From Thaumasiovibrio occultus (lineage in GTDB: Bacteria > Pseudomonadota > Gammaproteobacteria > Enterobacterales > Vibrionaceae): DNA of 64,000 bases. Within the stretch, counting starts at the first letter, position 1, and each line of letters begins with the position of its first letter. The notes beneath the pieces were generated by a model. It searched no databases, was not told the origin of the DNA, and worked only from the letters and a program-made list of their open reading frames with translations. The position numbers and the translations under genes were made by a program. Of the stretch, positions 50,241-62,071 are shown in pieces. The stretch lies in assembly GCA_019703815.1 (NCBI GenBank), contig AP023052.1, forward strand, positions 620,001-684,000, given 5' to 3'.

Positions 50241-51374
50241 ATGAAGGCATTGTGGTTAGGTTTAGCATTGACATCAGGGACGGCATTGGCGCAAGAGGCA
50301 ATTACGCCATACATTGTCGGTGGCATTGAAACGCAACAAAATGAACTTCCTTGGCAGTTATATCTCGTTGCTGATTATGGAGATGGAGAGCCCTCCGCAT
50401 GTGGAGCGGTCAGTATTGGTGAACGTTTTGCATTGACTGCTGCTCACTGTGTCGAAAAAAATGGTGCTGCAGCCCTTAACGTAAAAGTTTGGGGAGGGGA
50501 TCTTGACCTAGCTAACTTGAATCCCGGCGTTGTTGCGCTTGAAGTTAAAACACACCCCAAATATGAATACAAAATAGATGAGGTATCGGGAAATCTAGAA
50601 TATATGATAAATGATATCGCTATTTTGGAGCTTATTACGACTATTCCTGGTGTTGAACCAATTTTGATGGCGTCTACTGCTGAGCAAAAGGCTATGGACA
50701 GTGAGTTTGGTAACACTTTTGTTCAAGATGGGGTGAGCGCTGGTAACGTAATAGTGTCAGGGTGGGGGTTGACGCAAGGCGGTAACCAATCTAGCGGTTC
50801 TCGTGTTTTGCTACAAACCCTGCTAACAGGTGTGCCTGATCTGAATTGCCAAACTTCATTTACTCATCCTGAATACGACTTTGGTACTTTAATTTGTGCT
50901 CAAGCTCCAGACCCTAAAGTTGCGACTGATGCCTGTAATGGTGATTCTGGCGGCCCACTTATTTGGAAGAATACTGAAAACCAGAACGCAATCACAGATA
51001 GTGATCTTGGCCTTCGGCTTGTGGGGCTAGTTAGCTTTGGTAGTGAATCATGCAATGGGGCTTCGCCGGGTGGATATACGCAAGTGGCCAAGTATTCTGA
51101 TTTCATTGATGGCTTCGTTACTGCTAATCCTGACAGCGGCACTTTGGCAAGTAGCGCGACCTTTACTAAAGACCCATTTGACCGTGATTATAGTGATACC
51201 AGTTCGGGTGGTGACGGAAACGGTTCGGGCGGCTCGATCGGTGGTGGCTCTGGCGGTGCTGGTGGAATTGGCGGTGGCGGTAACCCTGTAATTAAGTCAG
51301 GCGAAGGCTCAAGCACTGGCCTGTTGGCGCTACTTGGCTTAGGTGTTGTTGGCTTCCTGCGTCGTCGCCGATAA
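50241..51374 (+). CDS. Secreted trypsin-like serine protease with Gly-rich linker and C-terminal sorting tail
   Basis: 377 residues. The signal peptide ends at about ALA/QEA. The zymogen junction reads TPY24/IVGG, with Tyr rather than Arg or Lys at the cut. Triad: H69 (LTAAHC), D125 (INDIAIL), S236 (ACNGDSGGPL), and Asp230 at S1. A Gly/Ser linker (about 322-348) precedes a membrane-like helix and basic end (STGLLALLGLGVVGFLRRRR), a GlyGly-CTERM-like tail without an adjacent double Gly. It is related to the preceding protease (shared VGGIE, PWQLY, TLLTGVPD and DPF..DYS segments), so the two are a tandem duplicate. It probably has its own promoter in 50087-50240. Confidence 0.9.
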   Translation: MKALWLGLALTSGTALAQEAITPYIVGGIETQQNELPWQLYLVADYGDGEPSACGAVSIGERFALTAAHCVEKNGAAALNVKVWGGDLDLANLNPGVVALEVKTHPKYEYKIDEVSGNLEYMINDIAILELITTIPGVEPILMASTAEQKAMDSEFGNTFVQDGVSAGNVIVSGWGLTQGGNQSSGSRVLLQTLLTGVPDLNCQTSFTHPEYDFGTLICAQAPDPKVATDACNGDSGGPLIWKNTENQNAITDSDLGLRLVGLVSFGSESCNGASPGGYTQVAKYSDFIDGFVTANPDSGTLASSATFTKDPFDRDYSDTSSGGDGNGSGGSIGGGSGGAGGIGGGGNPVIKSGEGSSTGLLALLGLGVVGFLRRRR

Positions 51375-51385
51375 AATCGCCGTTT

Positions 51386-51415
51386 ACCTCGCTGGCGAAC
51401 AATTGCTGGCGAGGT
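51386..51415 (+). terminator. Hairpin after the second protease
   Basis: ACCTCGC (51386-51392) and GCGAGGT (51409-51415) pair around a 16-base loop that holds a repeat of CTGGCGA/GCTGGCG. It is followed by AATCAATAG rather than a T-run, so it is a weak terminator at best. Confidence 0.4.
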
Positions 51416-51498
51416 AATCAATAGCAATCCTTGATTCTATTGAAGGGGCATTTATACTTGCTGCCAGCTTAAATTTGGCAACTTGTGGTAGAGGCCCC

Positions 51499-53792
<2,294 letters not shown>

Positions 53793-53813
53793 AAATAACG
53801 AGGACGTTAATCA

Positions 53814-54149
53814 ATGAGTCTGTTTATCTCTCAAGCTCACGCTGCTGCAGAAGGTGCTCCACAAGGTGGCCTACTAGGTATGGTACCTATGCTGCTAATG
53901 TTTGCTGCTATTTTCTATTTTATGATTTATCGCCCGCAAGCTAAGCGCGTTAAAGAGCATAAGAGCCTAATGTCTTCTATGGGCAACGGTGACGAAGTGC
54001 TAACAACGGGTGGTCTGGTGGGTAAGATCACCAAAATTTCAGCCGAAAATGAGTACATCGTTATTGCGCTAAACAGCAACAATAACGTTACTATCAAAAA
54101 GGACTATGTGACCGCTGTTCTGCCTAAGGGCACTATGCAGTCACTATAA
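53814..54149 (+). CDS. yajC: Preprotein translocase subunit YajC
   Basis: 111 residues with one N-terminal membrane helix (about 21-40, [20 protein letters not shown]) and the conserved following [11 protein letters not shown] and [14 protein letters not shown] segments. It associates with SecDF at the inner membrane. It sits between tgt and secD, the typical gene order. Confidence 0.97.
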   Translation: MSLFISQAHAAAEGAPQGGLLGMVPMLLMFAAIFYFMIYRPQAKRVKEHKSLMSSMGNGDEVLTTGGLVGKITKISAENEYIVIALNSNNNVTIKKDYVTAVLPKGTMQSL

Positions 54150-54163
54150 GCAAGGAAAAAGCT

Positions 54164-56014
54164 GTGTTAAACCGTTATCCTTTGTGGAAGACGCTAATGG
54201 TACTGTTCGCAGTACTCATTACAGGATTGTATGCGCTTCCCAATCTCTACGGTGAAGACCCAGCAGTGCAAATCTCCGGGGCGCGTGGCGCCTCGGTTGA
54301 TTATACTGCCGTGGATCTCGTCACCAATATTCTCGCCGAACAAGATCTGACGCCGAAGGCCAGTACGTTTGAAAACGGCACTGTGTTAGTGCGCTTTGAA
54401 AACTCAGACCAACAAACTCTCGCGAAAGACACCCTTTCTGAAGCCCTGAGCAAAGATGATTACATTGTCGCGCTAAACCTAGCGCCTGCAACGCCGTCTT
54501 GGCTGCAAAGCATTGGCGCCCAGCCAATGAAGTTGGGCTTGGACTTGCGCGGTGGTGTGCACTTCTTGATGGAAGTGGACATGGCTTCAGCAATGGACAA
54601 ACGTCTGGCGCAATTGGAAGACTCATTCCGTGATGAGCTGACCAAAGCGCAATTGCGCTGGGGTGTGCTAGAACGTGTTGATGACACGATCCGTGTGACT
54701 TTCAGTAGCCCAGAACGTTTGGAAAAAGCGGTTAGCATTCTGACGCCAAGCAACACCAATGTTGAGTTGATTGCTGATCCTGCTCGCCGCACATTAACAG
54801 CGCAATACAGTGAAGCGCAACTCACCGAAATGCGTGAAAACGCGGTCGTGCAAAACATCACAATTTTGCGTAAACGTGTGAACGAGCTAGGTGTTGCTGA
54901 GCCAGTGGTTCAACGTCAAGGTGCAACCCGTATCGTGGTTGAGCTACCAGGTATTCAAGATACCGCGCGTGCGAAAGAAATTCTTGGCGCGACTGCGACG
55001 CTTGAATTCCGTGAAGTGGTAGATAACTACGATCGCAATGCGTTAGCGTCAGGCCGTATTCCCGCGGGTACTGAAATTAAGCTTGATAGCAATGGTGAGC
55101 CAGTTCTACTAAAACGCCGTGCGATTTTGGGTGGTTCTCACATCACGAATGCGAACTCAGCGCAAGACGAAAACGGCATGCCGCAAGTTAGCATCTCGCT
55201 TGATAGCGAAGGTGGTGACAAGATGAGCCAGTACTCGCGTAGCAACATCAACAAGTTGATGGCGACTGTCTTTACCGAATACAAAGACAGCGGCCGTGAC
55301 AACGAAGATGGCAGTGCGATCCTGGACAAGCATGAGGAAGTGATCAACCAAGCGACAATCCAAACCACGCTTGGCCGTAGCTTCCGTATCACCGGTCTTG
55401 ATTCAGCCGCTGAAGCGCAAAACTTAGCGCTATTGCTGCGTGCTGGTGCGTTGATCGCGCCGATTTCTATCGTTGAAGAGCGCACCATTGGTCCATCAAT
55501 GGGTCAGCAAAATATCGATAAAGGGATGCGCGCGATGATCGCCGGTCTCGCGATGGTGATGATTTTCACCTTGCTGTACTACCGCCGTTTTGGTCTCTTT
55601 GCCAATATTGCGTTGATGATGAACCTCGTGATGGTCGTCGGTTTGATGTCGATGATCCCTGGGGCGACCATGACGTTGCCGGGTATAGCGGGTATTGTAC
55701 TGACAATCGGTATGGCGGTTGACGCCAACGTACTGATTTTTGAGCGTATTCGTGAAGAGTTGCAAGATGGTCGTTCGCCACAACAAGCGATCCACCACGG
55801 TTATGCTAACGCACTCAGTACGATTGCCGATGCCAACATTACCACCTTGATCACTGCCATTATTCTCTTTGCAGTGGGTACGGGTGCGATTAAAGGCTTC
55901 GCGGTAACGCTATCGCTTGGCATTTTGACCTCGATGTTCACCGCCATTATTGGTACGCGTGCCATTGTAAACTTGGTTTACGGCGGCAAGCGCGTTGATA
56001 AGTTGTCGATTTAA
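54164..56014 (+). CDS. secD: Protein translocase subunit SecD
   Basis: 616 residues from GTG 54164. With SecF it uses the proton gradient to pull exported proteins out of SecYEG. A first membrane helix, a large periplasmic region ([18 protein letters not shown], then head domain) and five C-terminal helices are seen. D1 to D6 motifs include GLDLRGG and [18 protein letters not shown]. Followed after 12 bases by secF. Confidence 0.98.
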   Translation: MLNRYPLWKTLMVLFAVLITGLYALPNLYGEDPAVQISGARGASVDYTAVDLVTNILAEQDLTPKASTFENGTVLVRFENSDQQTLAKDTLSEALSKDDYIVALNLAPATPSWLQSIGAQPMKLGLDLRGGVHFLMEVDMASAMDKRLAQLEDSFRDELTKAQLRWGVLERVDDTIRVTFSSPERLEKAVSILTPSNTNVELIADPARRTLTAQYSEAQLTEMRENAVVQNITILRKRVNELGVAEPVVQRQGATRIVVELPGIQDTARAKEILGATATLEFREVVDNYDRNALASGRIPAGTEIKLDSNGEPVLLKRRAILGGSHITNANSAQDENGMPQVSISLDSEGGDKMSQYSRSNINKLMATVFTEYKDSGRDNEDGSAILDKHEEVINQATIQTTLGRSFRITGLDSAAEAQNLALLLRAGALIAPISIVEERTIGPSMGQQNIDKGMRAMIAGLAMVMIFTLLYYRRFGLFANIALMMNLVMVVGLMSMIPGATMTLPGIAGIVLTIGMAVDANVLIFERIREELQDGRSPQQAIHHGYANALSTIADANITTLITAIILFAVGTGAIKGFAVTLSLGILTSMFTAIIGTRAIVNLVYGGKRVDKLSI

Positions 56015-56026
56015 GGAGTTGATAGC

Positions 56027-57004
56027 ATGTTTCAGATTTTGAAAGCAGAGAAGACTATCAACTTCATGCGTTGGTCGAAGGTGACCTTCTTTATCTCAAT
56101 GTTGGCGATAGTGGCGTCGTTCGCGTCACTGGCGATCAACAAGCTCAATTGGGGTTTGGATTTCACCGGTGGTACGCTGATTGAGTTGAAGTTTGAAGAG
56201 CCTGCACAACTGGATGTGATCCGTGATGCGCTTGGTAATGAAGGCTTTGCCGATGCCGTTGTGCAAAACTTCGGTAGCTCTCGCGACGTGATGATCCGCA
56301 TGCGTCCGCGTGAAAACGTGGAAGCGTCCGAGCTTGGCGCGCAAGTGATTCAAATTGTTGAAGGGGTAACGGCGTCGGTTGTCGACTCTGAAACTCAAGC
56401 CGAGAAAGCAGGCGTGCAAGTTAGCCGCGTTGAATTCTTGGGGGCAGCAATTGGTGATGAGCTAGCGGAAGCGGGTGGCTTGGCTATCTTGGCATCGCTT
56501 GTGTGTATCTTGATCTATATTTCACTGCGCTTTGAATGGCGTCTGGCAAGTGGTGCGGTAGCGTCATTGGCGCACGATATCATCATCACTATCGGTATTT
56601 TCTCGGCGCTGCAAATTGAGGTCGACTTGACCATCATCGCGGCACTGCTAACGGTAGTAGGTTACTCGTTGAACGATACCGTGGTGGTGTTCGACCGTAT
56701 CCGTGAAAACTTCCGTAAGATGCACCGTGAAGAAACGGATGAAGTCATCAACGCCTCTATTACGCAAACCTTGAGTCGTACCCTGATCACATCGGGCACA
56801 ACCTTGTTCGTGGTTGTTGCGCTGTTTGTGCTGGGCGGTGCGAACATCCATGGTTTTGCGACAGCGTTGTTGATCGGTATTACAGTCGGAACTTATTCAT
56901 CGATCTATGTTGCTTCGGCATTGGCGATGAAACTGGGTATCAACCGTGAACACTTGATGCCACCAAAAGTAGAAATGGATGAAGAATTCGAACAGATGCC
57001 ATAA
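56027..57004 (+). CDS. secF: Protein translocase subunit SecF
   Basis: 325 residues. Six membrane helices with a periplasmic loop. Signatures: GLDFTGGTLIELKF near the N-terminus, LAHDIIITIGIFSALQIEVD, and VVGYSLNDTVVVFDRIREN. It is the partner of SecD. The bidirectional terminator after it separates the sec genes from suhB. Confidence 0.98.
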   Translation: MFQILKAEKTINFMRWSKVTFFISMLAIVASFASLAINKLNWGLDFTGGTLIELKFEEPAQLDVIRDALGNEGFADAVVQNFGSSRDVMIRMRPRENVEASELGAQVIQIVEGVTASVVDSETQAEKAGVQVSRVEFLGAAIGDELAEAGGLAILASLVCILIYISLRFEWRLASGAVASLAHDIIITIGIFSALQIEVDLTIIAALLTVVGYSLNDTVVVFDRIRENFRKMHREETDEVINASITQTLSRTLITSGTTLFVVVALFVLGGANIHGFATALLIGITVGTYSSIYVASALAMKLGINREHLMPPKVEMDEEFEQMP

Positions 57005-57039
57005 GCGTCTACTGTAGTAATACATCGAATTTGAAAACA

Positions 57040-57071
57040 AAAAAACCGCTGAAGCTTCAGCGGTTTTTTTA
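57040..57071. terminator. Bidirectional terminator between secF and suhB
   Basis: A near-perfect palindrome (AAAAAACCGCTGAAG/CTTCAGCGGTTTTTT) lies between convergent genes and suits both strands. Confidence 0.92.
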
Positions 57072-57121
57072 TGTGTGTCGCTGACAGAGTGAAATTGTCA
57101 GCAATGAAATAAGGCTGAGCC

Positions 57122-57925
57122 TTACTTCATCATACCTTCGTTAGCGTGCTCGCGGATTTTTGCTAGCAGAGGCTTAACGACACGTGGGTTACCACATACT
57201 ACGTTGCCAGATGCTAGGTAGTTAGTGTTACCAGTGAAGTCTGTGGTGATTGCACCCGCTTCACGTGCGATTAGATCGCCCGCTGCGATGTCCCAAGGTT
57301 TTAGACCGAATTCGAAGAAACCGTCTAGACGACCCGCTGCCACGTAACACAGATCAAGTGCTGCAGAGCCGCTGCGACGTACGTCAGCAGAATCAGTGAA
57401 CACGCTAGTTAGCAGGTTCATGTAGCTTTCAGTGTGTTGTTTCGCACGGAATGGGAAACCAGTACCGATCAAACAACCGGTTAGGTCGCGAGGTTGAGAA
57501 GCACGAATACGTTGGTTGTTTAGCTGAGCACCTTGACCACGGGTCGCAGTGAATAGCTCGTTACGCATTGGGTCGTAAACACAAGCCACTTCGATACGGC
57601 CACGCATTTTCAGCGCGATTGATACCGCATAATGAGGTAGGCCACGAACAAAGTTCGCAGTACCATCCAGTGGGTCGATAATCCATTGGCACTCTTTATC
57701 ACGGCCTTCAATAACACCAAGCTCTTCGCCCGCAAAGCAATGCTCTGGGTAAGAAGACTTGATTGACTCGATAATCATAGCTTCCGCTTCTTTATCGATG
57801 TTGGTCACTAGATCGTTGAAGCCTTTAGTTGAAACCTGAACGCTGTCAGCTTTTTCTAGTGATTTAGCAATATGGTTGCCTGCCTTTCGCGCAGCGCGAA
57901 TGGCGATGTTTAGCATCGGATGCAT
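57122..57925 (-). CDS. suhB: Inositol-1-monophosphatase SuhB
   Basis: 267 residues from ATG 57925 (MHPMLNIAIRAARKAGNH); an upstream in-frame start would add 21 unconserved residues. Metal-binding motifs: GEELG, the IDPLDGTANFVRGLPHY core and WDIAAGDLIAREAGA. SuhB has phosphatase activity and in E. coli also takes part in ribosomal RNA antitermination through NusA. It is divergent from trmJ across the 192-base region 57926-58117. Confidence 0.97.
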   Translation of the reverse strand: MHPMLNIAIRAARKAGNHIAKSLEKADSVQVSTKGFNDLVTNIDKEAEAMIIESIKSSYPEHCFAGEELGVIEGRDKECQWIIDPLDGTANFVRGLPHYAVSIALKMRGRIEVACVYDPMRNELFTATRGQGAQLNNQRIRASQPRDLTGCLIGTGFPFRAKQHTESYMNLLTSVFTDSADVRRSGSAALDLCYVAAGRLDGFFEFGLKPWDIAAGDLIAREAGAITTDFTGNTNYLASGNVVCGNPRVVKPLLAKIREHANEGMMK

Positions 57926-58117
57926 ACTATCTTCCCAATGGATGTTAAAGAACGAAAAGCGGCGCGCAGTATACCAATAATCTGGCAAAAAGGAAGTGGT
58001 TATTTTTTGTGCGTAATGATTATTTTGTTGGTTAACAATTAGGAGTGATTACCCTTGGCAGAAAAAGCTGTGTTACACTCCTTCGCCTTGTTTACAGACA
58101 GCAAAAAGAAGAGAGTC

Positions 58118-58849
58118 ATGTTAGACAACGTACGTGTAGTTTTGGTGGGTACGACCCATTCTGGCAATATCGGCTCTGCCGCGCGAGCCATGAAAGTGAT
58201 GGGTTTTAGTCAGTTGGTGTTGGTTGCTCCAGAGTGTGAGATCGATGGACAAACAATAGCACTCGCCGCAGGCGCCAGTGATATAGCCAACAACGCGCGT
58301 ATTGTCTCTTCTTTAGAAGAAGCGATAGCGGATTGTCCGTTAGTGATTGCTTCTAGCGCACGTTCGCGTACGCTGCAATGGCCGCAGCTCGAAATGCGTG
58401 AATACGGTCAGAAAGCGGCGCAAGAGTGCCGCCAACATTCTGTGGCATTAGTCTTCGGTCGAGAGCGTACCGGATTGACGAATGATGAGTTACAGAAATG
58501 TCATTTTCATGTCACAATTCCCGCTAACCCAGAATACAGTTCACTGAACCTCGCGATGGCGGTGCAAACCCTGTGTTACGAGCTCAGAATGGCGTGGCTC
58601 GAGAGCGAAGCGTTTCAAGGTGAAAGTCAGTCAGTGGAGTATCCATTAAGCGATGACTTAGAGCGCTTTTATGAGCACCTTGAAAAAGTGCTACATGATG
58701 CTCAGTTTATCAATAAGCAACACCCAGGGCAGGTGATGACCAAGCTGCGTCGTTTATATAATCGCGCACGTCCGGAGTCACATGAGCTGAATATTCTGCG
58801 TGGAATGCTATCGTCTATCGAAAAAACCTTTGCCGGGATGAAGCGTTAG
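58118..58849 (+). CDS. trmJ: tRNA (cytidine/uridine-2'-O-)-methyltransferase TrmJ
   Basis: 243 residues from ATG 58118 ([19 protein letters not shown]), with AGAAGAGAG upstream; an upstream in-frame start adds 21 unconserved residues. It methylates the ribose of position 32 in the anticodon loop. The SPOUT knot motifs [29 protein letters not shown] and [19 protein letters not shown] are intact. Confidence 0.96.
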   Translation: MLDNVRVVLVGTTHSGNIGSAARAMKVMGFSQLVLVAPECEIDGQTIALAAGASDIANNARIVSSLEEAIADCPLVIASSARSRTLQWPQLEMREYGQKAAQECRQHSVALVFGRERTGLTNDELQKCHFHVTIPANPEYSSLNLAMAVQTLCYELRMAWLESEAFQGESQSVEYPLSDDLERFYEHLEKVLHDAQFINKQHPGQVMTKLRRLYNRARPESHELNILRGMLSSIEKTFAGMKR

Positions 58850-58887
58850 TCCGTTAAGGCAAGTTAGCTAAAAAATACAACGAGTTA

Positions 58888-58912
58888 AATTCCGACTATT
58901 TTAGTCAGGTAA
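58888..58912 (+). promoter_or_regulatory. IscR type 1 site, distal
   Basis: A 25-bp stretch with the CCGACT..TAGTCAGG core fits the [2Fe-2S]-IscR (type 1) consensus ATASYYGACT-RWWWY-AGTCRRSTAT at about 21 positions. It lies 65 bases before iscR. Confidence 0.7.
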
Positions 58913-58937
58913 ATACTTGACCGTTTTTGTCAGGTAT
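58913..58937 (+). promoter_or_regulatory. IscR type 1 site, proximal
   Basis: A directly adjacent second 25-bp site (ATACTTGACC then TTTTTGTCAGGTAT) matches the type 1 consensus at 23 of 25 positions. A likely -35 TTGACC (58917-58922) lies within it, so IscR bound here should repress the operon. Confidence 0.8.
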
Positions 58938-58976
58938 GAGAGCATTGCTGCAAATAGACGAACAGGTAGTGATGTT

Positions 58977-59492
58977 ATGAGGTTGACTTCAAAAGGAAGA
59001 TACGCAGTCACCGCAATGCTGGATGTGGCGCTGCATTCGCAGGAAGGTCCGGTGCCACTGGCTGAAATTTCGGAGCGTCAGGGGATCTCGCTGTCCTATC
59101 TTGAGCAGCTATTCTCTCGCCTTCGCAAAGCCGGACTGGTCGCAAGTGTACGTGGCCCTGGTGGCGGTTACCGCTTAGGCGATGAAGCAGAAAATATTGC
59201 CGTAGGCACAGTGATCGCAGCTGTCGACGAATCAGTAGATGCTACTAAGTGTCACGGAAAAGCAGATTGCCAAGGTGGAACGCGCTGTTTAACGCATGCT
59301 TTGTGGCGTGACTTAAGCGGACGCATCAGCGACTTCCTTGATAACATCACCCTCGGTGAACTAGTGAAGAATAACGAAGTTCAGGAAGTGGCGGATCGCC
59401 AAGACGCGACCATCGAGTCCAACTTGCTGAAAAACAGCTTCGGACAAAGTAAGACCCCAGAGAGCAAATTTACAGCCAACGCACGCTCGTAG
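58977..59492 (+). CDS. iscR: Fe-S cluster regulator IscR
   Basis: 171 residues from ATG 58977 ([17 protein letters not shown]); an upstream in-frame start is not conserved. An Rrf2-type winged helix is followed by cluster ligands C92, C98 and C104 with His107 ([17 protein letters not shown]). In the [2Fe-2S] form it represses the isc operon. The C-terminal tail is about nine residues longer than in E. coli (162). Confidence 0.97.
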   Translation: MRLTSKGRYAVTAMLDVALHSQEGPVPLAEISERQGISLSYLEQLFSRLRKAGLVASVRGPGGGYRLGDEAENIAVGTVIAAVDESVDATKCHGKADCQGGTRCLTHALWRDLSGRISDFLDNITLGELVKNNEVQEVADRQDATIESNLLKNSFGQSKTPESKFTANARS

Positions 59493-59520
59493 TGGATTGG
59501 GATACGTTTCGGAGAACTTT

Positions 59521-60735
59521 ATGAAATTGCCAATTTATTTAGATTATTCAGCTACTTGCCCAGTAGATCCGCGAGTAGCAGAAAAAATGATGCAATACCT
59601 GACGATGGATGGCACGTTTGGTAACCCTGCATCGCGCTCTCACCGCTTTGGTTGGCAAGCGGAAGAAGCCGTGGACACGGCCCGTGAACACATTGCAGAT
59701 CTTTTGAATGCGGATCCTCGTGAGATCGTATTCACCTCTGGTGCAACCGAATCAGACAACCTTGCAATCAAAGGTGCAGCGCACTTTTACAGCAAGAAAG
59801 GTAAGCACGTTATCACTTGTAAAACAGAGCACAAAGCTGTGCTGGATCCTTGCCGCCAACTAGAGCGTGAAGGGTACGAAGTGACTTACCTTGAGCCAGA
59901 ATCAAACGGCCTGATCGATCTTGCCAAACTAGCAGATGCGATGCGTGACGACACGGTATTGGTGTCAATCATGCACGTTAACAATGAGATCGGTGTGGTG
60001 CAAGACATCGCGTCTATTGGCGAAATGTGTCGTGAACGCAAGATTGTCTTCCACGTGGATGCTGCGCAATCAACCGGCAAGTTGCCACTTGATGTGCAAG
60101 AAATGAAGATCGATCTGATCTCGCTGACATCGCACAAAACGTACGGTCCAAAAGGTATCGGCGCACTTTACGTTCGTCGTAAACCACGTATTCGTTTAGA
60201 GTCGCAAATGCACGGTGGTGGTCACGAGCGCGGTATGCGTTCAGGTACGCTACCTACGCACCAAATCGTCGGTATGGGTGAAGCTTACCGTCTGGCGAAA
60301 CTCGAACAAGATAAAGATTACCAGCACGCCTTAGATCTCCGTAATCGTCTTCTCGACGGTATCAAAGACATGGAAGCGGTAACGATCAACGGTGATCTAG
60401 AGCAACGTGTACCGCACAACCTAAATGTGAGCTTTGCTTTCGTTGAAGGTGAATCATTGTTGATGGCGCTTAAAGATTTGGCCGTGTCTTCAGGCTCAGC
60501 CTGTACTTCTGCAAGCCTAGAGCCATCATACGTACTACGTGCGCTAGGTTTGAACGATGAGTTGGCTCACAGCTCAATTCGCTTCTCATTTGGTCGTTTT
60601 ACCACGGAAGAAGACATCGATTACGCTGTTGCGCAAATTCGCGAAGCAGTCACCAAGCTGCGTGATATGTCGCCGCTTTGGGATATGTATAAAGAAGGTA
60701 TTGATCTAGATACCGTAGAGTGGGCGCACCACTAA
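59521..60735 (+). CDS. iscS: Cysteine desulfurase IscS
   Basis: 404 residues from ATG 59521 ([19 protein letters not shown]), with GGAG upstream. It is a PLP enzyme that takes sulfur from cysteine for clusters and thiolated tRNA. The Lys-PLP segment [19 protein letters not shown] and the sulfur-accepting Cys in [19 protein letters not shown] are intact, as is the terminal WAHH. Confidence 0.98.
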   Translation: MKLPIYLDYSATCPVDPRVAEKMMQYLTMDGTFGNPASRSHRFGWQAEEAVDTAREHIADLLNADPREIVFTSGATESDNLAIKGAAHFYSKKGKHVITCKTEHKAVLDPCRQLEREGYEVTYLEPESNGLIDLAKLADAMRDDTVLVSIMHVNNEIGVVQDIASIGEMCRERKIVFHVDAAQSTGKLPLDVQEMKIDLISLTSHKTYGPKGIGALYVRRKPRIRLESQMHGGGHERGMRSGTLPTHQIVGMGEAYRLAKLEQDKDYQHALDLRNRLLDGIKDMEAVTINGDLEQRVPHNLNVSFAFVEGESLLMALKDLAVSSGSACTSASLEPSYVLRALGLNDELAHSSIRFSFGRFTTEEDIDYAVAQIREAVTKLRDMSPLWDMYKEGIDLDTVEWAHH

Positions 60736-60759
60736 GTTAAGGAATGTGAGGAAGTCGTC

Positions 60760-61140
60760 ATGGCATACAGTGAAAAAGTCATCGATCATTATGAAAACCC
60801 ACGTAACGTAGGAGCATTCGACAAGAATGATCCCAATGTCGGTAGCGGCATGGTGGGCGCGCCTGCTTGTGGTGACGTAATGAAACTGCAGATCAAAGTT
60901 AACGATGAAGGTATCATCGAAGACGCAAAATTTAAAACCTACGGTTGTGGTAGTGCGATTGCATCAAGCTCGCTTGTCACCGAGTGGGTGAAAGGTAAAT
61001 CGCTAGAAGAAGCAGCGGCTATTAAGAATGCAGCCATTGCCGAAGAGCTAGCGCTACCGCCAGTAAAAATCCACTGCTCAATTTTGGCAGAAGATGCCAT
61101 CAAAGCAGCAGTCAGTGATTACAAAAAGAAACATCAATAA
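60760..61140 (+). CDS. iscU: Fe-S cluster assembly scaffold IscU
   Basis: 126 residues. The cluster ligands C37 (GAPACGDVMKL, with D39), C63 (TYGCGSAIASS) and C106 (KIHCSILAE), plus the HscA recognition motif LPPVK at 99-103, are all present. Confidence 0.98.
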   Translation: MAYSEKVIDHYENPRNVGAFDKNDPNVGSGMVGAPACGDVMKLQIKVNDEGIIEDAKFKTYGCGSAIASSSLVTEWVKGKSLEEAAAIKNAAIAEELALPPVKIHCSILAEDAIKAAVSDYKKKHQ

Positions 61141-61161
61141 AGAATTAGAGGGTTGTAGTAC

Positions 61162-61485
61162 ATGGGCATTACCATTACTGAAGCCGCAGCCAAACGTGTT
61201 GCGACATTTCTAGAGAACCGTGGTAAAGGGTTGGGCTTGCGTTTAGGCGTAAGAACCTCTGGGTGTTCTGGTATGGCCTATGTACTCGAGTTTGTTGACG
61301 AACTGCAAGAGGGCGATGAAGTGTTCGAAATGCAGGGCGTTAAAGTGATCATCGATGCGAAGAGTCTTATTTACCTTGATGGCACTGAGCTGGATTTTGC
61401 CCGTGAAGGGTTGAACGAAGGCTTCCAATTTAACAACCCGAATGTTTCTAGTGAGTGCGGGTGCGGCGAAAGTTTCCACGTCTGA
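61162..61485 (+). CDS. iscA: Iron-sulfur cluster assembly protein IscA
   Basis: 107 residues, an A-type carrier. The three conserved Cys are C35 ([14 protein letters not shown]) and C99/C101 (SECGCGESF). It binds and transfers iron or clusters. It lies between iscU and hscB in standard order. Confidence 0.98.
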   Translation: MGITITEAAAKRVATFLENRGKGLGLRLGVRTSGCSGMAYVLEFVDELQEGDEVFEMQGVKVIIDAKSLIYLDGTELDFAREGLNEGFQFNNPNVSSECGCGESFHV

Positions 61486-61535
61486 GGGACTTTCTCTCCC
61501 TCACTTAATCACCTCAGTTGATCTCAGTGAGTGAA

Positions 61536-62051
61536 ATGAACCATTTTGACCTTTTCAGATTGCCGAGCGGTTTTGCCGTTGACGGCAATCTGCTGTCCGA
61601 GCGTTTTCGCGAACTCCAACGTCAATTTCATCCAGACAATTTTGCGACTGCCTCTGAGCGCGATCGTCTGATGGCAGTGCAAAAAGCTGCCGAGATAAAT
61701 GACGCTTTTCAAACGTTAAAAAATCCCATTCGCCGAGCTGAATATCTGCTCACCCTTCAAGGTGTTGAGTTGCATGGCGAACAACAAACCATGCAAGATC
61801 CCGAATTTCTCATGGCCCAAATGATGTTGCGCGAGCAACTGGAAGAGATCCCAGAAAGTTCAGATCCCGAAGGCGCATTGGCCGAGTTTGATGATGAGGT
61901 CACATCGCTTTATCGTGAACAAGTGAGTGCATTCATGGCAGCGTTTGATGCGCAAGATTACGAGTCAGCCGCAGACGTAGTGCGTAAGTTGAAGTTTATT
62001 GTTAAGCTCCAGCAAGAAGTAGAACGAATCGAAGAATCGTTGTTCGAGTAA
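61536..62051 (+). CDS. hscB: Co-chaperone HscB
   Basis: 171 residues from ATG 61536 ([13 protein letters not shown]). It is a J-domain protein with HPD at 32-34 (QFHPDNF) followed by the helical IscU-binding domain. It delivers IscU to HscA. An upstream in-frame TTG would add six residues, and the ATG is better supported (GTGAGTGA upstream). Confidence 0.96.
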   Translation: MNHFDLFRLPSGFAVDGNLLSERFRELQRQFHPDNFATASERDRLMAVQKAAEINDAFQTLKNPIRRAEYLLTLQGVELHGEQQTMQDPEFLMAQMMLREQLEEIPESSDPEGALAEFDDEVTSLYREQVSAFMAAFDAQDYESAADVVRKLKFIVKLQQEVERIEESLFE

Positions 62052-62071
62052 ACGGCGATCAGGGAAAACGT

